A stretch of DNA of 64,000 nt. It comes from Daucus carota subsp. sativus. Taxonomy: Eukaryota > Streptophyta > Magnoliopsida > Apiales > Apiaceae. Where the stretch lies: the NCBI RefSeq assembly GCF_001625215.2, contig NC_030388.2, forward strand, positions 18,970,058 through 19,034,057, written 5' to 3'. The notes beneath the pieces were generated by a model. It saw only the letters and a program-made list of their open reading frames with translations. It was not told the origin of the DNA and ran no database searches. This document shows, piece by piece, positions 51,490 through 63,694 of the stretch; the stretch's first letter is position 1, and each line of letters opens with the position of its first letter. Both the position numbers and the translations under genes were made by a program.

Positions 51490-52235
51490 ATACCGGTACG
51501 TTAATGGTACAGTACCCCGAAAGACACGGCATGAAGAGTTGGTCTGCTTTCTAAGGTCTGATCAAATTGGAAACACATACCATTCTGCAAAAGCATACAG
51601 TAAACATTTGGTCGCCATGGAACCGGATAGTTTGGATTTTAAGGAGAAAAAAGACTCTAGCCAGTAACCATACTGGGAAGGAAAAAAACCTTCTTGAAAA
51701 CATTTTGAACAAAACATAAATAACACATACATTTTACAGTGATAAAAGCAGTGTCTACTGTGAATATCTTGTCTCCCAGCTGGAATGTTTTCCTTGGAAT
51801 TATTTAAATGGGCTTGATGTATACTCCCTCAAAATGCATAATTAAACAAATACAATGAAATGTTTGCAATACTATATGGAATGAAAAAGTTGAAGTCAAA
51901 TTGAGCAAAAACATTTTAGTTGGCATCTCCGTCAAGTTAAAGAACAGTGATAAATTGAGGTAATGATAAGCATTATAACCTACAGAACTACACAGAAGTG
52001 AGAATGTTGAAATGAGTTGCAACCACTTCCATGTAATGGAGTTGAGGTCAGCTTACAGTGACCTCTCCATTGTCTCTTAGGAATGCATATATTATATATA
52101 GAAGAGACTCTTCCTTTCTGTATGCAGATGAAAAGTTAAGAAGAAAATCTACAATCTTTCTTTTTCTTCCTTTTTACTGGCAGTCTGGCATGAATGTCAA
52201 AGGCCAGAGGAGTTCCATACCAGAGGATTGCAAAA
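51490..52235. other. spacer between the MULE and tRNA copy 2
   Basis: No gene or repeat recognised. Confidence 0.4.
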
Positions 52236-52239
52236 CAAA

Positions 52240-52320
52240 CGTGGTCGGCAGGATTCGAACCTGCGCGGGCGAACCCACATGATTTCTAGTCATGCCCGAT
52301 AACCACTCCGGCACGACCAC
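52240..52320 (-). tRNA. tRNA-Ser-AGA: tRNA-Ser(AGA), copy 2
   Basis: Identical to copy 1 over all 81 bases, in the same orientation, 3.3 kb away. The 5' flank is also similar for about 50 bases (agctct..ctctgtggctaaca versus gctct..ctctctggccaaca, then attcagta). The copies therefore arose by a local duplication rather than separately. A T-rich terminator (gtttgttttg) follows on the minus strand. Confidence 0.97.
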
Positions 52321-52324
52321 GGGA

Positions 52325-52785
52325 TGAGGAAATTTTGCTCTATTACCTCTCTGGCCAACATTCAGTAAAACAATTTTGCTCTATTATCTCAAGTTCACTT
52401 TCAAAACACCTCAGATAAATCTGTAAAGATAATTTCATAATATCCACGAAACATAGTAAGTTACAGTCACGGGAGGTCATTTTGCGAGATGGCTAGCAAA
52501 GTAACCAAAAACAATTGTATACTTCCAGAAATCACAACTTCCATAGGAATAACTTCCTACTGCATACCAAACAAGCACCTGCAAGCCCTTCACTGCACAG
52601 CTTGTACACATCTTACTGTTTTAAGTTTATACCAAGATATTGTATTAAAAAGTTACTATAAAATGAGAAAGACTCTTGCAGAGGGCATCTTTATTGGTTT
52701 ACTCAACCTACATTTAGTAAGAAACAGAATAAAGTGTCCATTTGTAGTTAGCATTTCCGTCTATGTTATACAATGGTAATTAATA
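52325..52785. other. spacer with an unsupported 96-codon frame
   Basis: A frame at 52489-52779 opens with an ATG (MASKVTKNNCILPEITTSIG) but has no recognised domain, homologue or promoter signal. It is listed only so the region is described. Confidence 0.3.
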
Positions 52786-52789
52786 TGAA

Positions 52790-52978
52790 AGGGTCTTTCT
52801 AGTGTGTGTCCATCGGCACACACTAACAACTACTTTTTAATTAGATGGAATATTTTGATTAGTGAAAATTTTTATGCATGCAGAGAGACTTGCGAAACAA
52901 TTGAAAGCCTAACACTTAACTAAAAAATGGTTGTTAATGACTTAATGTGTGTCAATGAGCACACACTAGAAAATCCGA
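52790..52978. mobile_element. MITE-like inverted-repeat element
   Basis: The left tttctagtgtgtgtccatcg and right gtgtgtcaatgagcacacac followed by tagaaaa are inverted. The arms also contain small internal palindromes (gtgtgt..acacac). Short interior, no coding capacity. Confidence 0.6.
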
Positions 52979-53322
52979 ATATTAAAACAAAGAATATTGT
53001 CAGCGAATATACATCAAGAACATGGAACATTTGTTAATGCTAGGCATGCTAGCAAAAAATAGCTTGCTATTGTCACGAACCTTGCTCTTTAACCAGCAGA
53101 TTAGCAATATAAAGTACGTATGTGAATTACTGAACGGCCCGGGACAGTACAACATTACAAAGACCAACATAGCTACCATAACACCACTGCCGTAGTGTTA
53201 CGGGCCTATTTGACTTTACTTAAAAATTACAATACTTTTATTCAAAGTAAATAAGTCATTGGGCTTTTTGAAGCAAAAGCAAACTTCCGGGCCACAATAT
53301 TATAATACCTTCTATCACCAAT

Positions 53323-53623
53323 GTTGTGTTTGATTGGGGAGAATAGAATGAAATGAGTAAAATTACTTGAAACTAATAGAGATAGGTGAGAAGTTTTGAA
53401 AATAAATTTAAGTGAGTGCACAATTGTTATGATGAGATTTGAGAAGGAATTAGAGGTAGGAAAGAATGAAGCATTCCATCTCAAATTGAAGGTATGATCT
53501 TTAGCACATGATATAAAGAATGGAATGAAGTAAGGAATGAAATTTGTTAACGATTGCCCATAATATAGTTCATTTTTTATTTCAATCCTTCCGGAATCAT
53601 TCACCCAACCAAAAACAACACAA
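53323..53623. mobile_element. hAT-like MITE
   Basis: The left gttgtgtttgattgggg and right cacccaaccaaaaacaacac are inverted. The interior is rich in gaatgaaat/atttcaat words. About 300 bp. Confidence 0.6.
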
Positions 53624-53624
53624 G

Positions 53625-55415
53625 TATTATAATCTCATATTAATGAAATAAAACAATGATTAGCATATGAATTCATGAGATTATAATCTCTTGTCATTGA
53701 GATAAATAAGACAATAATAGGGGAGTAATATAATCTCTCCAAAGAAACATGTCCTATGTTTTATCCTGTCATGTTCTGAGAGTACAAAAAAGTGATCATG
53801 GATCACAACTCCAGAACTAGCCCAGCATGGTTCTGACTTAAAAGCACTAGTGAACTACCATAATCTCTTAATCCAAAATTTTACGCTTCAAACATCTAAT
53901 ACCAAATTAATTTCCAATGAATTCTCTCCTTTTAAGTACCCTTCATGCCATGCGGCACACAAAATATATAAATGATGGGTTTATTCTTTGTTGTCTCAGG
54001 ACACCGGTCGACTCTGCTTGTTCTAAAAAGTATTGGAACTAATATTCATTTGTTGGGCATACAAGTCTAAATTGTATAAAAAGAAAAATGACCATACGAA
54101 TTTGTGAGGGAAAACAGAATACTCTATGCTTTGTAGTAATTGATTATGTTTTTTGGACTTGTATATAGAGTTCTGTGCTTGTGGGAGTCGGGATCGGGAA
54201 TGCATGAGCCAGACTAGGTATAGTTTTCTGGACTCTATAATGAATTTGACATGGTGGGCTTGATTGGTAATGGGCCACACTAGGTCTTGCTTCACTTCAT
54301 TGTGAATCAGTTTGCTTTTAAATTTCTGTTTTTTCAGATACAAGTTTAATTAATTTTTAATAATTAAATATTCTAACAACAAATTGTAGATTTAGATGGC
54401 ATTTCTCTTTTGATCAAATATTTTTTGGATCATCCAATTAGCCCAGCAACTATGACACACGGCAAAATCAAACTTCCAAAACAAGAGATCAAAAAAAAAA
54501 GTATAACATGTTTTCTGGAGACGATAATTCGATAAATTATATAGCACCGGAAGCGTACGTGGTCGTTTCAACAACTTTAATCTCCAAAAATCGTTGCAAA
54601 ACAACTTTTTTGTTTTAATTGCTCAAGCTTTGTCTTGACAATGTTATATTTGACTAATTTTTTCCACTTGTACAAAAGTAAAACACACTTAGATATGTAT
54701 TTTACCTAACTCAAAGCGTCTTAAAAATTTTATCGAGCCAAAACAGAAAGAGCAAATTTATAACAAATTAAATTCTGCTTTGAGTAGAGGTTTTTGGCTG
54801 TAGTTGTTATTATATTAGGTGGAGGACATGGACAGTCTAAGTGGCATTATGTGGCTCATGACAATCTGCCGGTGCTTATGAATATATTTGTACGAGTGGT
54901 GCCACTTTCATCACCCCCATTTCTTGAATGTGTGAGTATATATATACGATCAAGTTGTGAATTATGTATATTGATCATATATTAAATCAAGTACCAAGTT
55001 GGTCGAGTAGTCAGCTTCGTTAATTAATCGATCCATAGGTTGTGGAGAGAAGTAAAAAGTGCAAATAGGTAGTTACTAGTTAGATTTTATAGGTGTGACG
55101 CCAAACAACACCAAACAAAAATGTGTGGGAATCCCGGGTAGTACTCGTACAAGACTACAAGCTAGCCAGAAAATCTCGTGGCCAAGATATCGATTCCTGT
55201 ATGCATTCATTTAGGTGGCCATGATTGAAGCAACATGTATATGCCAGGATGTCATCATGGCTTGGGGAATCCTTATTAATGTTGTCACCATAATGGTTTT
55301 GAAAATTAAGAAACTGCTAACAAAAATTCAAATATGAAATTTAAGAAACCGGTGATGAGGTGAAGGTGCAATTGCGGACTACAAGAGTTCATATCTATGG
55401 CGAATAGGTCAATAT
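53625..55415. other. gene-free stretch
   Basis: Short frames only, with no family motif and no clear element ends. Confidence 0.4.
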
Positions 55416-55419
55416 ATAA

Positions 55420-55539
55420 ATTATACTCATTTAATATTCACAAACTCACAAACTCTTTTTATGTGATTGAAAATGAATCAAGCATTCATTTTTCAAAAAC
55501 CACGTTCAAACAAGCTCAAACAAAATGGGACGGAAGGAG
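55420..55539. mobile_element. 3' fragment of a Stowaway-like MITE
   Basis: The right end gggacggaaggag is followed by TA (55540-55541). The interior (catttaatattcacaaactc, gattgaaaatgaatcaagca) matches the MITE in intron 2 of GA2ox copy 1. The left half is missing. Confidence 0.65.
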
Positions 55540-55743
55540 TATCATTTTGACAAAAAAAAATTCCCTAAATACTTATGTTTCATTGACGACATTTCTAAAT
55601 TGTACGGTGTACATTGTACTCACTAATGATCCCCCTAGTTAGGGTTTAAATATTAGTTTTCGTGTTTAGTGGATGCATGAAGTTGAAGTAGGATTCTGTG
55701 GCTCATATGACAGTCATCCGGTGATGATTGATACTAATATGTA

Positions 55744-56023
55744 CTCCCTCCGTCCCTCCGAATTATATACGTTTGGATTGGACACGGAGATTAAGAAAAG
55801 TGTATAAAATAAGATAAAGTAGTGGGAAAGAGAAAAAAAGTGTGTAAAGTGGCGGGACCCATCAATATTTAATTGATAGATTTGGAAAAGTAGATGAAAG
55901 TAGTGGATGGTTGAGACTTTTATATTATAAAAAGTTACTATTTTAGAAAAGTTTTGAAATGTATAGAATTGAGTGGGACATCCAAAAAAGGAAAGTGTAT
56001 AGAATTCAAAGGGACGGAGGGAG
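55744..56023. mobile_element. complete Stowaway MITE
   Basis: The left end CTCCCTCCGTCCCTCCGAAT and the right end ttcaaagggacggagggag are inverted, with TA on both sides (55742-55743, 56024-56025). At 280 bp it is the best-preserved Stowaway in the window. The apparent 180-codon minus-strand frame across it is a by-product. Confidence 0.92.
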
Positions 56024-56025
56024 TA

Positions 56026-57285
56026 ACTACTTTGCTGGAAAAGGTTGAGGTCATAATACACTTGCATATATAATGCATACAATCGTGAAAACCAATGGAT
56101 TCTATAGTACCAAGTTGCTGCTGCATAGTCGCTTCGTACATGGGTCCGAGGTTGTTTGCGTATGCAGAAAAAAGCAAAAATTATTGGCAAAGCTTGTTTG
56201 CCTGCATATGTTTGTGGATAGTAATGCGCTTTTCTGTCCTTAGATTTCATGTTCATGTACGTACGTAGTTACGTGTGTGGAATCGGCCGAGCCAAACAAG
56301 TTATATATGTAGTTCACGAAGCCAAACAAAGTTTAAATATTTATTTTCTGTATTACACCGAGGAAAAAATATGTATATATACCTGCAGGGGAGAGCACGG
56401 TAAGAGCAACTCCACCGAACCGGGAGAGGCCCTTGTTTAAACCCTCGAGCTGGCAACTCAACAGTACAAATTATTGCCAACATCCCAGTTTTATACTTCT
56501 CCGACCCATAAAAACTGTTATAGCAGGAATATAATTCTCATTGTGTATCTTGGTTAATTGCAGCGGTAAAAATATAGTCAACATCTTTTACCATTGCAAC
56601 AAATTAGTCTATTTGCGATGAAAATTAAGCTTGAGATCTGTTGTAAATTCTTTATTTATGATAAAATATTTCTATCTTTTTTCTCAAATAATAAGTTCGA
56701 AAAAATGTCACAATTTTACACATGCTTCGTAAGTACGGTGAAGCGTGGTAAGTTTGACCTGGTGGACCTACAATTTCATTTCAATATTAAAAATTAATAT
56801 TACGACGAATATTTCGTAGTATGATAGACATTTTTATGACGGAACCCTCCATCATATGTATATTGTGGGCCCCAATTTCATAATGACTAATTTTGATCTT
56901 GGGACGGAACTTTCTGGTGATAGTCATCTTATTACGACAGAATCTATTATGAAATTTGGTCATAAGAGAGAAAGCTGAAACATAGGACATTTTTATTTAC
57001 GTCGTAAGTTCAAGTTATAATATTACATAATTTGTTGTATTCCCATCATTTTATGACATTCAAATCTTGTCGACATATTCAATTCCGGTTCAATATGTTT
57101 TACTACTATAAGAGGTCGTTTTTTACAGGTCGTTTGATTGACAAGTTACTTAGGGATTTGAAATACTTAAGTAACAATTTATCCAGTTGTTTGGTTTACT
57201 AAAAACACGTGAAATCCAAGTTAATAATAAATTGCATATCTAGGAAGTAACTTACCCACTCCTCCTCGGTTACTCACATTTTCTA
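56026..57285. other. gene-free stretch
   Basis: It includes a Tourist-like left end (taagagcaactccaccgaac at 56401) without a partner. A block of ttatgacgga/tacgacaga words (56800-56945) recalls CACTA subterminal repeats, but no ends were found. Confidence 0.4.
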
Positions 57286-57289
57286 TCTA

Positions 57290-57393
57290 ACATATCACGT
57301 TTCTTATCTTTCCATCTTAAATATGTGTGTTTTTGTGTTCTACATATCACGTTTCTTATCTTTCCATCTTAAATATGTGTGTTTTTGTGTTCT
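57290..57393. repeat. perfect 52 bp tandem duplication
   Basis: The unit acatatcacgtttcttatct ... gtgtttttgtgttct occurs at 57290-57341 and 57342-57393 without a difference, so it is recent. Confidence 0.95.
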
Positions 57394-57509
57394 AAGTTCT
57401 CAAGTAGAGATGTGAAGAAGCCGATAGGTGGTTATATACGTCAAGGAGCCCAATTGTCTCCATAAAATAGTGACACTTGGTGCTTGGCCTTTAGCTTTCG
57501 AGCTTCTAA

Positions 57510-58448
57510 GAGCATCTCCAATGGTTGGCACCCTTCAAGGGTTGTCAATTTTGACACATAACTCAAAATATTATTTTTTTTATATTCTCACTCTTCCAAA
57601 TCATTTTTAATACTCTTCTATTAAAATACACTCCAATGGTTAGCACACCAAGATGCCAACTTTATTATTAGAGAAATGATATTTTATGTAGTATTGGGGC
57701 CACAAATTTATATTTTATGTATTATTGGGACCACAAAAGAAGTTGGCACCCAGTGGCGGACCCAGAAATTATGTCTAGTGGGTTCCTTATAAATACTTTA
57801 AATATATAAACAAGACAATCATTTTTAAAAAAGTTTATATGATAAATGCTTTAGGTTTAGGATTGTTCCCAACACGTTTTCATGGTTCCAAAATTGAAGT
57901 TAATTTCTTAAAAAAAAAAAAAATCCATTATATAATTGGAAAAAAGGCATGTAATTTGAACTTAATCAGTTAATTAAATAAATAACATTATTATTAAACA
58001 GATATACGTAAAAAGTAGTATATTGTATCCTACAGAAGCGCACACACTCTTGGAGAAGAACACATGTACTAATTTAAAAACTCGCTAACCCACTACAAAC
58101 CAAACTAACAAAGGATGAGTCATGGAGTTTTTCTACAGCTGCTTTCTATTCGGCTCCTGAACTAGTGGGTTCCTTCCGTCAGTTTTAATGAATTTTTCTT
58201 ACAAATTAACTTATAATTTTGTTTCAGCAGAAAATCAAGTGGGTTCCTGGGCACCCATAGCTCAAGCTATGGGTCCGCCCATGTTGGCACCCTACTTTAT
58301 GGGTTGCCAACTTTTGGCACCCCAAAGCCAACTCACTTGGCACCCCAATAGCACTCCAACATCTCCAATAGGGTGCCAACGAGAGTACTGGTTCATGTCA
58401 TGCCACATGACATTGGCACCCCTCTTGACACCTCCATTGGAGATGCTC
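57510..58448. mobile_element. PIF/Harbinger-type element with a nested insertion
   Basis: The ends GAGCATCTCCAATGG and CCATTGGAGATGCTC are exact inverted repeats. TAA lies outside both (57507-57509, 58449-58451). Ttggcaccc words recur inside. About half of the 939 bp length is a second element inserted at 57751-58281. No transposase. Confidence 0.88.
57751..58281. mobile_element. nested element with cagtggcggaccca ends
   Basis: Cagtggcggacccagaaatt at the left and gggtccgccca at the right form short inverted ends. The inner tagtgggttcctt and aagtgggttcctgg form a matching direct word. This end sequence is common to a widespread plant repeat. No coding region. Confidence 0.6.
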
Positions 58449-58451
58449 TAA

Positions 58452-61050
58452 GATGATGAGATGTGAGAAACCCTACTTAATTTAGATGGATGGTTACTAC
58501 TCCTGTCTCCGCAAGTGGATTATTTGAACTAGACATACGGTTCTATTCTCCGGCCAATAGGATCCTTGTCCTGAGGTTTCCACCAATGACAAATCGAACC
58601 TGTTAATAAAAAGCAACAAACCTATGAGAAACACATGCAAGACACTGACTAAAGGTTGAAAACATAAAAGCTGTCATTCGTCCTTTCATCTGTTTGTACT
58701 AATTACAATTATGAGTATCTTTTTTCTTGAAACTTCTATTGTATTGATTTGATCTGTGCAAGTTGCCGTGAACCTTGTGGCAGTACTGTCAAGCGGGAAC
58801 TTATCAATTAGCATAAAGTTCTCTTTTTGTTGTCCTTCATGATCCACCATGAACAGCGAGCTGCATCAACTAATGCACCTGTTTACTAATATTTTTGTGT
58901 ATGCGTTCAACTTAAACCGAGCTGTGAGGTGAATGCTAAGACAGTTTGGTGGCTTAATTATTTTGCCGACCTAACAAGGTCGAGTGGTCTTGGTTACCCT
59001 TCGACGTGAGAAAAAGTGTGTTTCTTAGGAAACAAACTAACATGTGTGTCTGCGTGTGTGTAAGAGACATGCCAAACTGTATACATTGATGTGTTGTGCA
59101 GTCCATATAAAATTGATTACCTGCTGCAAGGGTTTGAGAAGTGGGATATAATCTTGAGACTCTGTAAACAAGTATTATGACAAAGTTCAAAGCTTGTTTT
59201 CTAATTTAGAAATGAATATCGCCACATTTTCTCCTATGGTTATAACACAAATTTCATTACATTCTCCTTCTATTTTATTCCTATTTCACTTCATCCAATT
59301 AAAAGCAATTTTGGTTTGAGAGTGTCCTTGAAAATTGTTGTACTTCAAGAAAACATGTTGATAAAAAAAGTCTTGTAAAAATCATATAACGGTTTGATAA
59401 TGTTTTTGATATTTACATATTTTGATTTAGAATAAAAATATAATAATTTTGGTGAGTTTTGATAATTAAATACAGTATATGATAATTTTCTGCAAAAATT
59501 GAAAAAATAGTATATTTTGAAAAAGAATGTGAATACTTGCTTTTTCTTAAAGTGATTTCGACTCAAAAATTACCGTTCTGAAAATAACTTTTTTAAACTT
59601 AACAAACAAATTTTAATTTCATGGGAAATCATGGGAAATGGTATATCCAGAGCAGTTTTTTAATTTCAAGAGTAATTTGTAGAAATTTGTACTAAGTTGT
59701 ATGATTTATGAGAGAATTGAAGTTGCCCTGAAAACAAAAATCTTGCTCTCGAAATAGCATTTTTCCTAAATCATTTCTTTTAATTCTCCGGTGGAGTATT
59801 GGCCGATGCAGATTCAAATATTTGCAACTCTTTTTAACTTTTTACTTTCAAAGCGAGTCATGCATACAGACAGAGACCGAATATGTATGCATGTTTAAAC
59901 ACCTATGAGCTATCATTTTCAATTTTTTTTAGTTCTAAGGCTGCTCGTCAGTGTAGCCACTCAATTTGTGCATGGACCGCAGCTAGAAGCTGAAATGTGG
60001 CAGCTGCATTGGATAAGATAAATCAGTTCATGTGCACATATAAATGATGTTCGTTTATAAGATATATCTTATATATTCACTTTAAATTATTGCTACATAT
60101 GTAGGGTGATGGTTGTTATCAATTTGACGGTGACCCAAATTGTAATTCAGACTCTCTCACTAGTAAGATAATTGGTACTATGTCAACCACAGTTCTTTCT
60201 TCCTGTCGTATATATGAAACTTAAGATATTTGAAGTTAAAATATTAGTCGTTTGTATAAAGCATATGTAACTATGCAGGATATTTAGTTAAAAAATATCA
60301 AAATCAATTCTAATGGTAGATTCTATTTATTTATAAATGTGTTCAGCTAATTGATGTTGACTATATTGGTCCCTCTTCTCTTCATAAAATTTTTATAGTA
60401 AGATTTTGGATCATATATTATCATATTTGATATATTTTATTTATAACAACATAAATATTAAACATATAATATTTTTAAATATCATCAACCAATATATCCA
60501 ATATCATCTCATTATTACAGTGTTTTCCAACTCTTATATGTTGTTAGTTAAGTTATATGGAAAACCTTATTAATTGCAAAATTCTGCCCATAACATTTTG
60601 TTAAATAATTAAAATATTTTTGTTTTTTATACAAATATATTGATAATTAATATATTTATTTAATTTTGTTATATAGTGGTCATAAGTCTCTCTCATCACT
60701 ATTCTCTATCCATTTACTAATTTCATATATATTAAAGAGTTGCAAATGATCGTCTCTTCCCCATCTATACTCATATATCATATACGAAAGTCCTAATAAT
60801 AAATAAGAGGGCTCATCTTGGAAAAATATTTCATAAATATATATTAAAAGGAGATAGAGACATTCTTTTTTTTAGTAATATTTATCTAGATTAGGATGGA
60901 AGAGGTATTTACGTGTAGATTCCTACAAAATAAATGTGTTTTAAGGATGAAATATTAAGATGAAATCATGGATAAAGAAAGAGGTGGCTGTGTATACGTA
61001 TGTGCCCGGGAAATTGATGTGACCAAGATATTTTGTGTTGAAAGAGAATA
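58452..61050. other. gene-free region upstream of NCED
   Basis: AT-rich, with no frame above 80 codons and no recognised family. The last part probably holds the distal NCED promoter. Confidence 0.45.
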
Positions 61051-61059
61051 GAAAAACAG

Positions 61060-61067
61060 CCACGTGG
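61060..61067 (+). promoter_or_regulatory. distal G-box (ABRE-like) of NCED
   Basis: CCACGTGG about 890 bases before the ATG. ACGT-core elements bind bZIP (ABF/AREB) and bHLH factors. The assignment to this gene is inference. Confidence 0.4.
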
Positions 61068-61773
61068 TGTGGGGTGCCTCCATTACTTCATTGAGAGGGA
61101 AATACGGGGATTTTATTATTTATTTAATTATACACTCGTTTAATCTGGAGCAAGTGAACGAGTGGCCAGCGACTTCACTCACCGAGTTGCCAACTTATTT
61201 GCTTCCTTAAGATGATGAGTTAGTTATAGAAGATTAGGCACCAAATTAGTGGTGCGCGTTGAGTTGAGTTAACGTTCACTCATGCGCATCCTGTCAAATT
61301 AGGGTAACTTGCATGAGATCCACAAAGATCATTCCTAAATTTGTCATTAATTTGATTCTTACATATAAACTAACCTTCGTATGGGGAATTGGTTGATATT
61401 ATGTAAATTTCGGCTGCAAAATGTTTTTTCACCCCTTATAAATTATTACATTCGTATATCTGTTAAAGATATAGAAAGAGTTTGGTTCATGATTAATGAG
61501 ACCCGTGAATAAGAAACCAAACCTTAAGTCAATGTATTGGCATTTGAATTAACAATTTCGTTGACTTGAAATAGGATCCCTGTCCCACTTGTAAAATAAA
61601 TTATTTTTTACCTTTCTTATCTTTCTCTTGAAACACCCTCTCTCATTCTCTAATTCTATTACTCTTCGTTCTAACTGCCGATTCTCATTCCCATCTATTT
61701 TCCAGACACTTGTGTAATATCTTTGACTCAACTCAAATAATTTGTCGATTCCAAGTGGCTTTCAAGAAAACAA

Positions 61774-61781
61774 CCACGTGG
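61774..61781 (+). promoter_or_regulatory. proximal G-box (ABRE-like) of NCED
   Basis: A palindromic CCACGTGG lies 24 bases before the TATA box. This is a position where drought/ABA-responsive bZIP sites usually work, and NCED genes are known to be stress-induced. Confidence 0.55.
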
Positions 61782-61804
61782 TACTGCCTTCTCCCTCAAC
61801 CGTG

Positions 61805-61811
61805 TATATAA
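61805..61811 (+). promoter_or_regulatory. TATA box of NCED
   Basis: TATATAA lies about 140 bases before the ATG, predicting a 5'UTR of about 110 bases. Confidence 0.6.
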
Positions 61812-61951
61812 TTCTTCCTCTGAAACTCTCTTAATCAACTTTTTTTTCAACTGTATTTCATCTCCTGAATTACTCCTCACCACTTTTCTGTTTCTTTTAA
61901 GTTAATGATAAAGCTCTCTCTGCTCTTCGATATCATTCAAAACAAATCAAC

Positions 61952-63694
61952 ATGTCTTTATCATTAGCTGCAACTTCGAATTTTTATAAACTTCAAATCA
62001 TGAGCGTTCCTTCCTCATCTAGTACAATCAAGCCTTGTTTTAATAAAGCTTGCTGGATTAAATCTTCCCTACAGTCTCCTCTTCAATTACCCGAACAACC
62101 TCATTGCTCACATAATATCACGAAAGATGACTCGGGTTCGAGTCCTTCCACACCACGAAGATGGAATTTACTACAAAAGGCGGCAGCCACGGCTTTAGAC
62201 ATGGCGGAGAAGGCCTTGCTCTCGCTTGAAGCCAAACAAACACTCTCCAAGACAGCTGATCCAGCAGTACAAATGGCCGGCAACTTTGCTCCGGTGCCCG
62301 AATCATCTGTCCGACAAAATTTACAAGTTATAGGGACCATTCCTGAAGATATATCCGGCGTCTACGTGAGAAACGGTGCAAATCCATATTTCGAGCCTGT
62401 TTCCGGACACCACTTATTTGATGGTGACGGAATGGTTCATGCGGTTATGATAAACGGCAATTCGGTGAGTTATGCATGTAGGTTTACGAAAACTGAAAGG
62501 CTTGTTCAAGAACGAGATTTGGGTAGACCGATTTTCCCTAAGGCTATCGGTGAGCTTCATGGACACTCGGGTATAGCTCGATTGGCACTCTTTTATGCCC
62601 GAGGGCTATTCGGCTTGGTTGATCCGAGCCATGGAATTGGTGTAGCTAATGCTGGCCTTGTTTATTTTAATGGCCGACTTTTGGCCATGTCGGAAGATGA
62701 TCTTCCCTATCAAATTCAAGTCAGCGAGAGTGGTGATTTAGAGACTATTGGTCGATATGACTTCGAGTCGCAATTGAAGTCTTCGATGATAGCTCATCCG
62801 AAAGTTGACCCCGTGTCGGGTGAGCTATTTGCTTTGAGTTATGATGTTATTAAGAAACCCTACTTGAAGTATTTTCGATTTTCTAAAGATGGTGAGAAAT
62901 CTCGTGATGTTGAGATCCCCTTGGATATCCCTGCAATGACGCATGATTTCGTGATAACAGAGAATTTTGTTGTGATTCCTGATCAACAAGTGGTGTTCAA
63001 GCTACAAGAAATGTTGAAGGGAGGTTCCCCGGTTACGTATGACAAAAACAAGATGTCTAGGTTTGGAATTTTATCCAAATATGCCGAAGATTCGTCTGAT
63101 ATTATTTGGATTGATTCACCCGAGAATTTTTGTTTCCATTTATGGAATGCATGGGAAGAACCGGATTCGGATGAAATTGTCATTATCGGCTCATGCATGA
63201 CACCACCCGACTCCATATTCAATGAATCCGATGAGGGTCTCGAAAGTGTTCTTTCTGAAATTCGGCTAAATTTAAGGACGAGAAAATCTACATGTCACGC
63301 CATAATGAGTCCATCAGAGCAAGTGAATATTGAGGTTGGAATGGTGAATCGGAAGAAACTAGGCCGAAAAACGGAGTTTGCCTACTTGGCCATTGCCGAA
63401 CCGTGGCCTAAAGTATCTGGTCTGGCCAAAGTGAACTTATTTACTGGAGAGGCACAAAAATATTATTATGGCGACGAAAGGTATGGCGGGGAGCCATTCT
63501 TTTTGCCTTCAAACTCCGACAGAGAAGACGAGGGACACATTATGGCATTCGTTCACGACGAAAAGACATGGCAATCAGAGCTTCAAATCATCAACTCTGC
63601 GAACATGGAATTAGAAGCCACAGTTAAGCTTCCGTCGAGGGTGCCTTATGGATTCCACGGAACATTCATCAGCTCCGAGGAATTGGTACAATAA
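61952..63694 (+). CDS. NCED: 9-cis-epoxycarotenoid dioxygenase, intronless, 580 aa
   Basis: The enzyme cleaves 9-cis-violaxanthin or 9'-cis-neoxanthin at the 11,12 bond to xanthoxin, the committed step to abscisic acid, in plastids. The N-terminus is Ser/Thr-rich (a transit-peptide type). Next is the amphipathic thylakoid-binding helix region ([20 protein letters not shown]), then the seven-bladed propeller core: [42 protein letters not shown] and [19 protein letters not shown]. The four iron-binding histidines are present: H282 (IAHPKVDP), H331 (MTHDF), H396 ([12 protein letters not shown]) and H569 (YGFHGTF). Length and lack of introns are usual for NCEDs. The ATG at 61952 is the first in frame after the 5'UTR; the next Met is residue 17. 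No defect is seen. The close match to NCED signatures argues against CCD1/CCD4. Confidence 0.96.
   Translation: MSLSLAATSNFYKLQIMSVPSSSSTIKPCFNKACWIKSSLQSPLQLPEQPHCSHNITKDDSGSSPSTPRRWNLLQKAAATALDMAEKALLSLEAKQTLSKTADPAVQMAGNFAPVPESSVRQNLQVIGTIPEDISGVYVRNGANPYFEPVSGHHLFDGDGMVHAVMINGNSVSYACRFTKTERLVQERDLGRPIFPKAIGELHGHSGIARLALFYARGLFGLVDPSHGIGVANAGLVYFNGRLLAMSEDDLPYQIQVSESGDLETIGRYDFESQLKSSMIAHPKVDPVSGELFALSYDVIKKPYLKYFRFSKDGEKSRDVEIPLDIPAMTHDFVITENFVVIPDQQVVFKLQEMLKGGSPVTYDKNKMSRFGILSKYAEDSSDIIWIDSPENFCFHLWNAWEEPDSDEIVIIGSCMTPPDSIFNESDEGLESVLSEIRLNLRTRKSTCHAIMSPSEQVNIEVGMVNRKKLGRKTEFAYLAIAEPWPKVSGLAKVNLFTGEAQKYYYGDERYGGEPFFLPSNSDREDEGHIMAFVHDEKTWQSELQIINSANMELEATVKLPSRVPYGFHGTFISSEELVQ

Noticed and set aside
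52489..52779. 96-codon ORF near the second tRNA
   Set aside because: It begins with an ATG but has no recognisable domain. A frame of this length arises by chance in 64 kb.
55000..55060. SINE-like A-box word (ttggtcgagtagtcagc)
   Set aside because: No B box or A-rich tail at the right distance, and no target duplication.
55714..56256. 180-codon minus-strand open frame
   Set aside because: It runs across a complete Stowaway MITE with both TA target sites. The frame is a chance product of the repeat.
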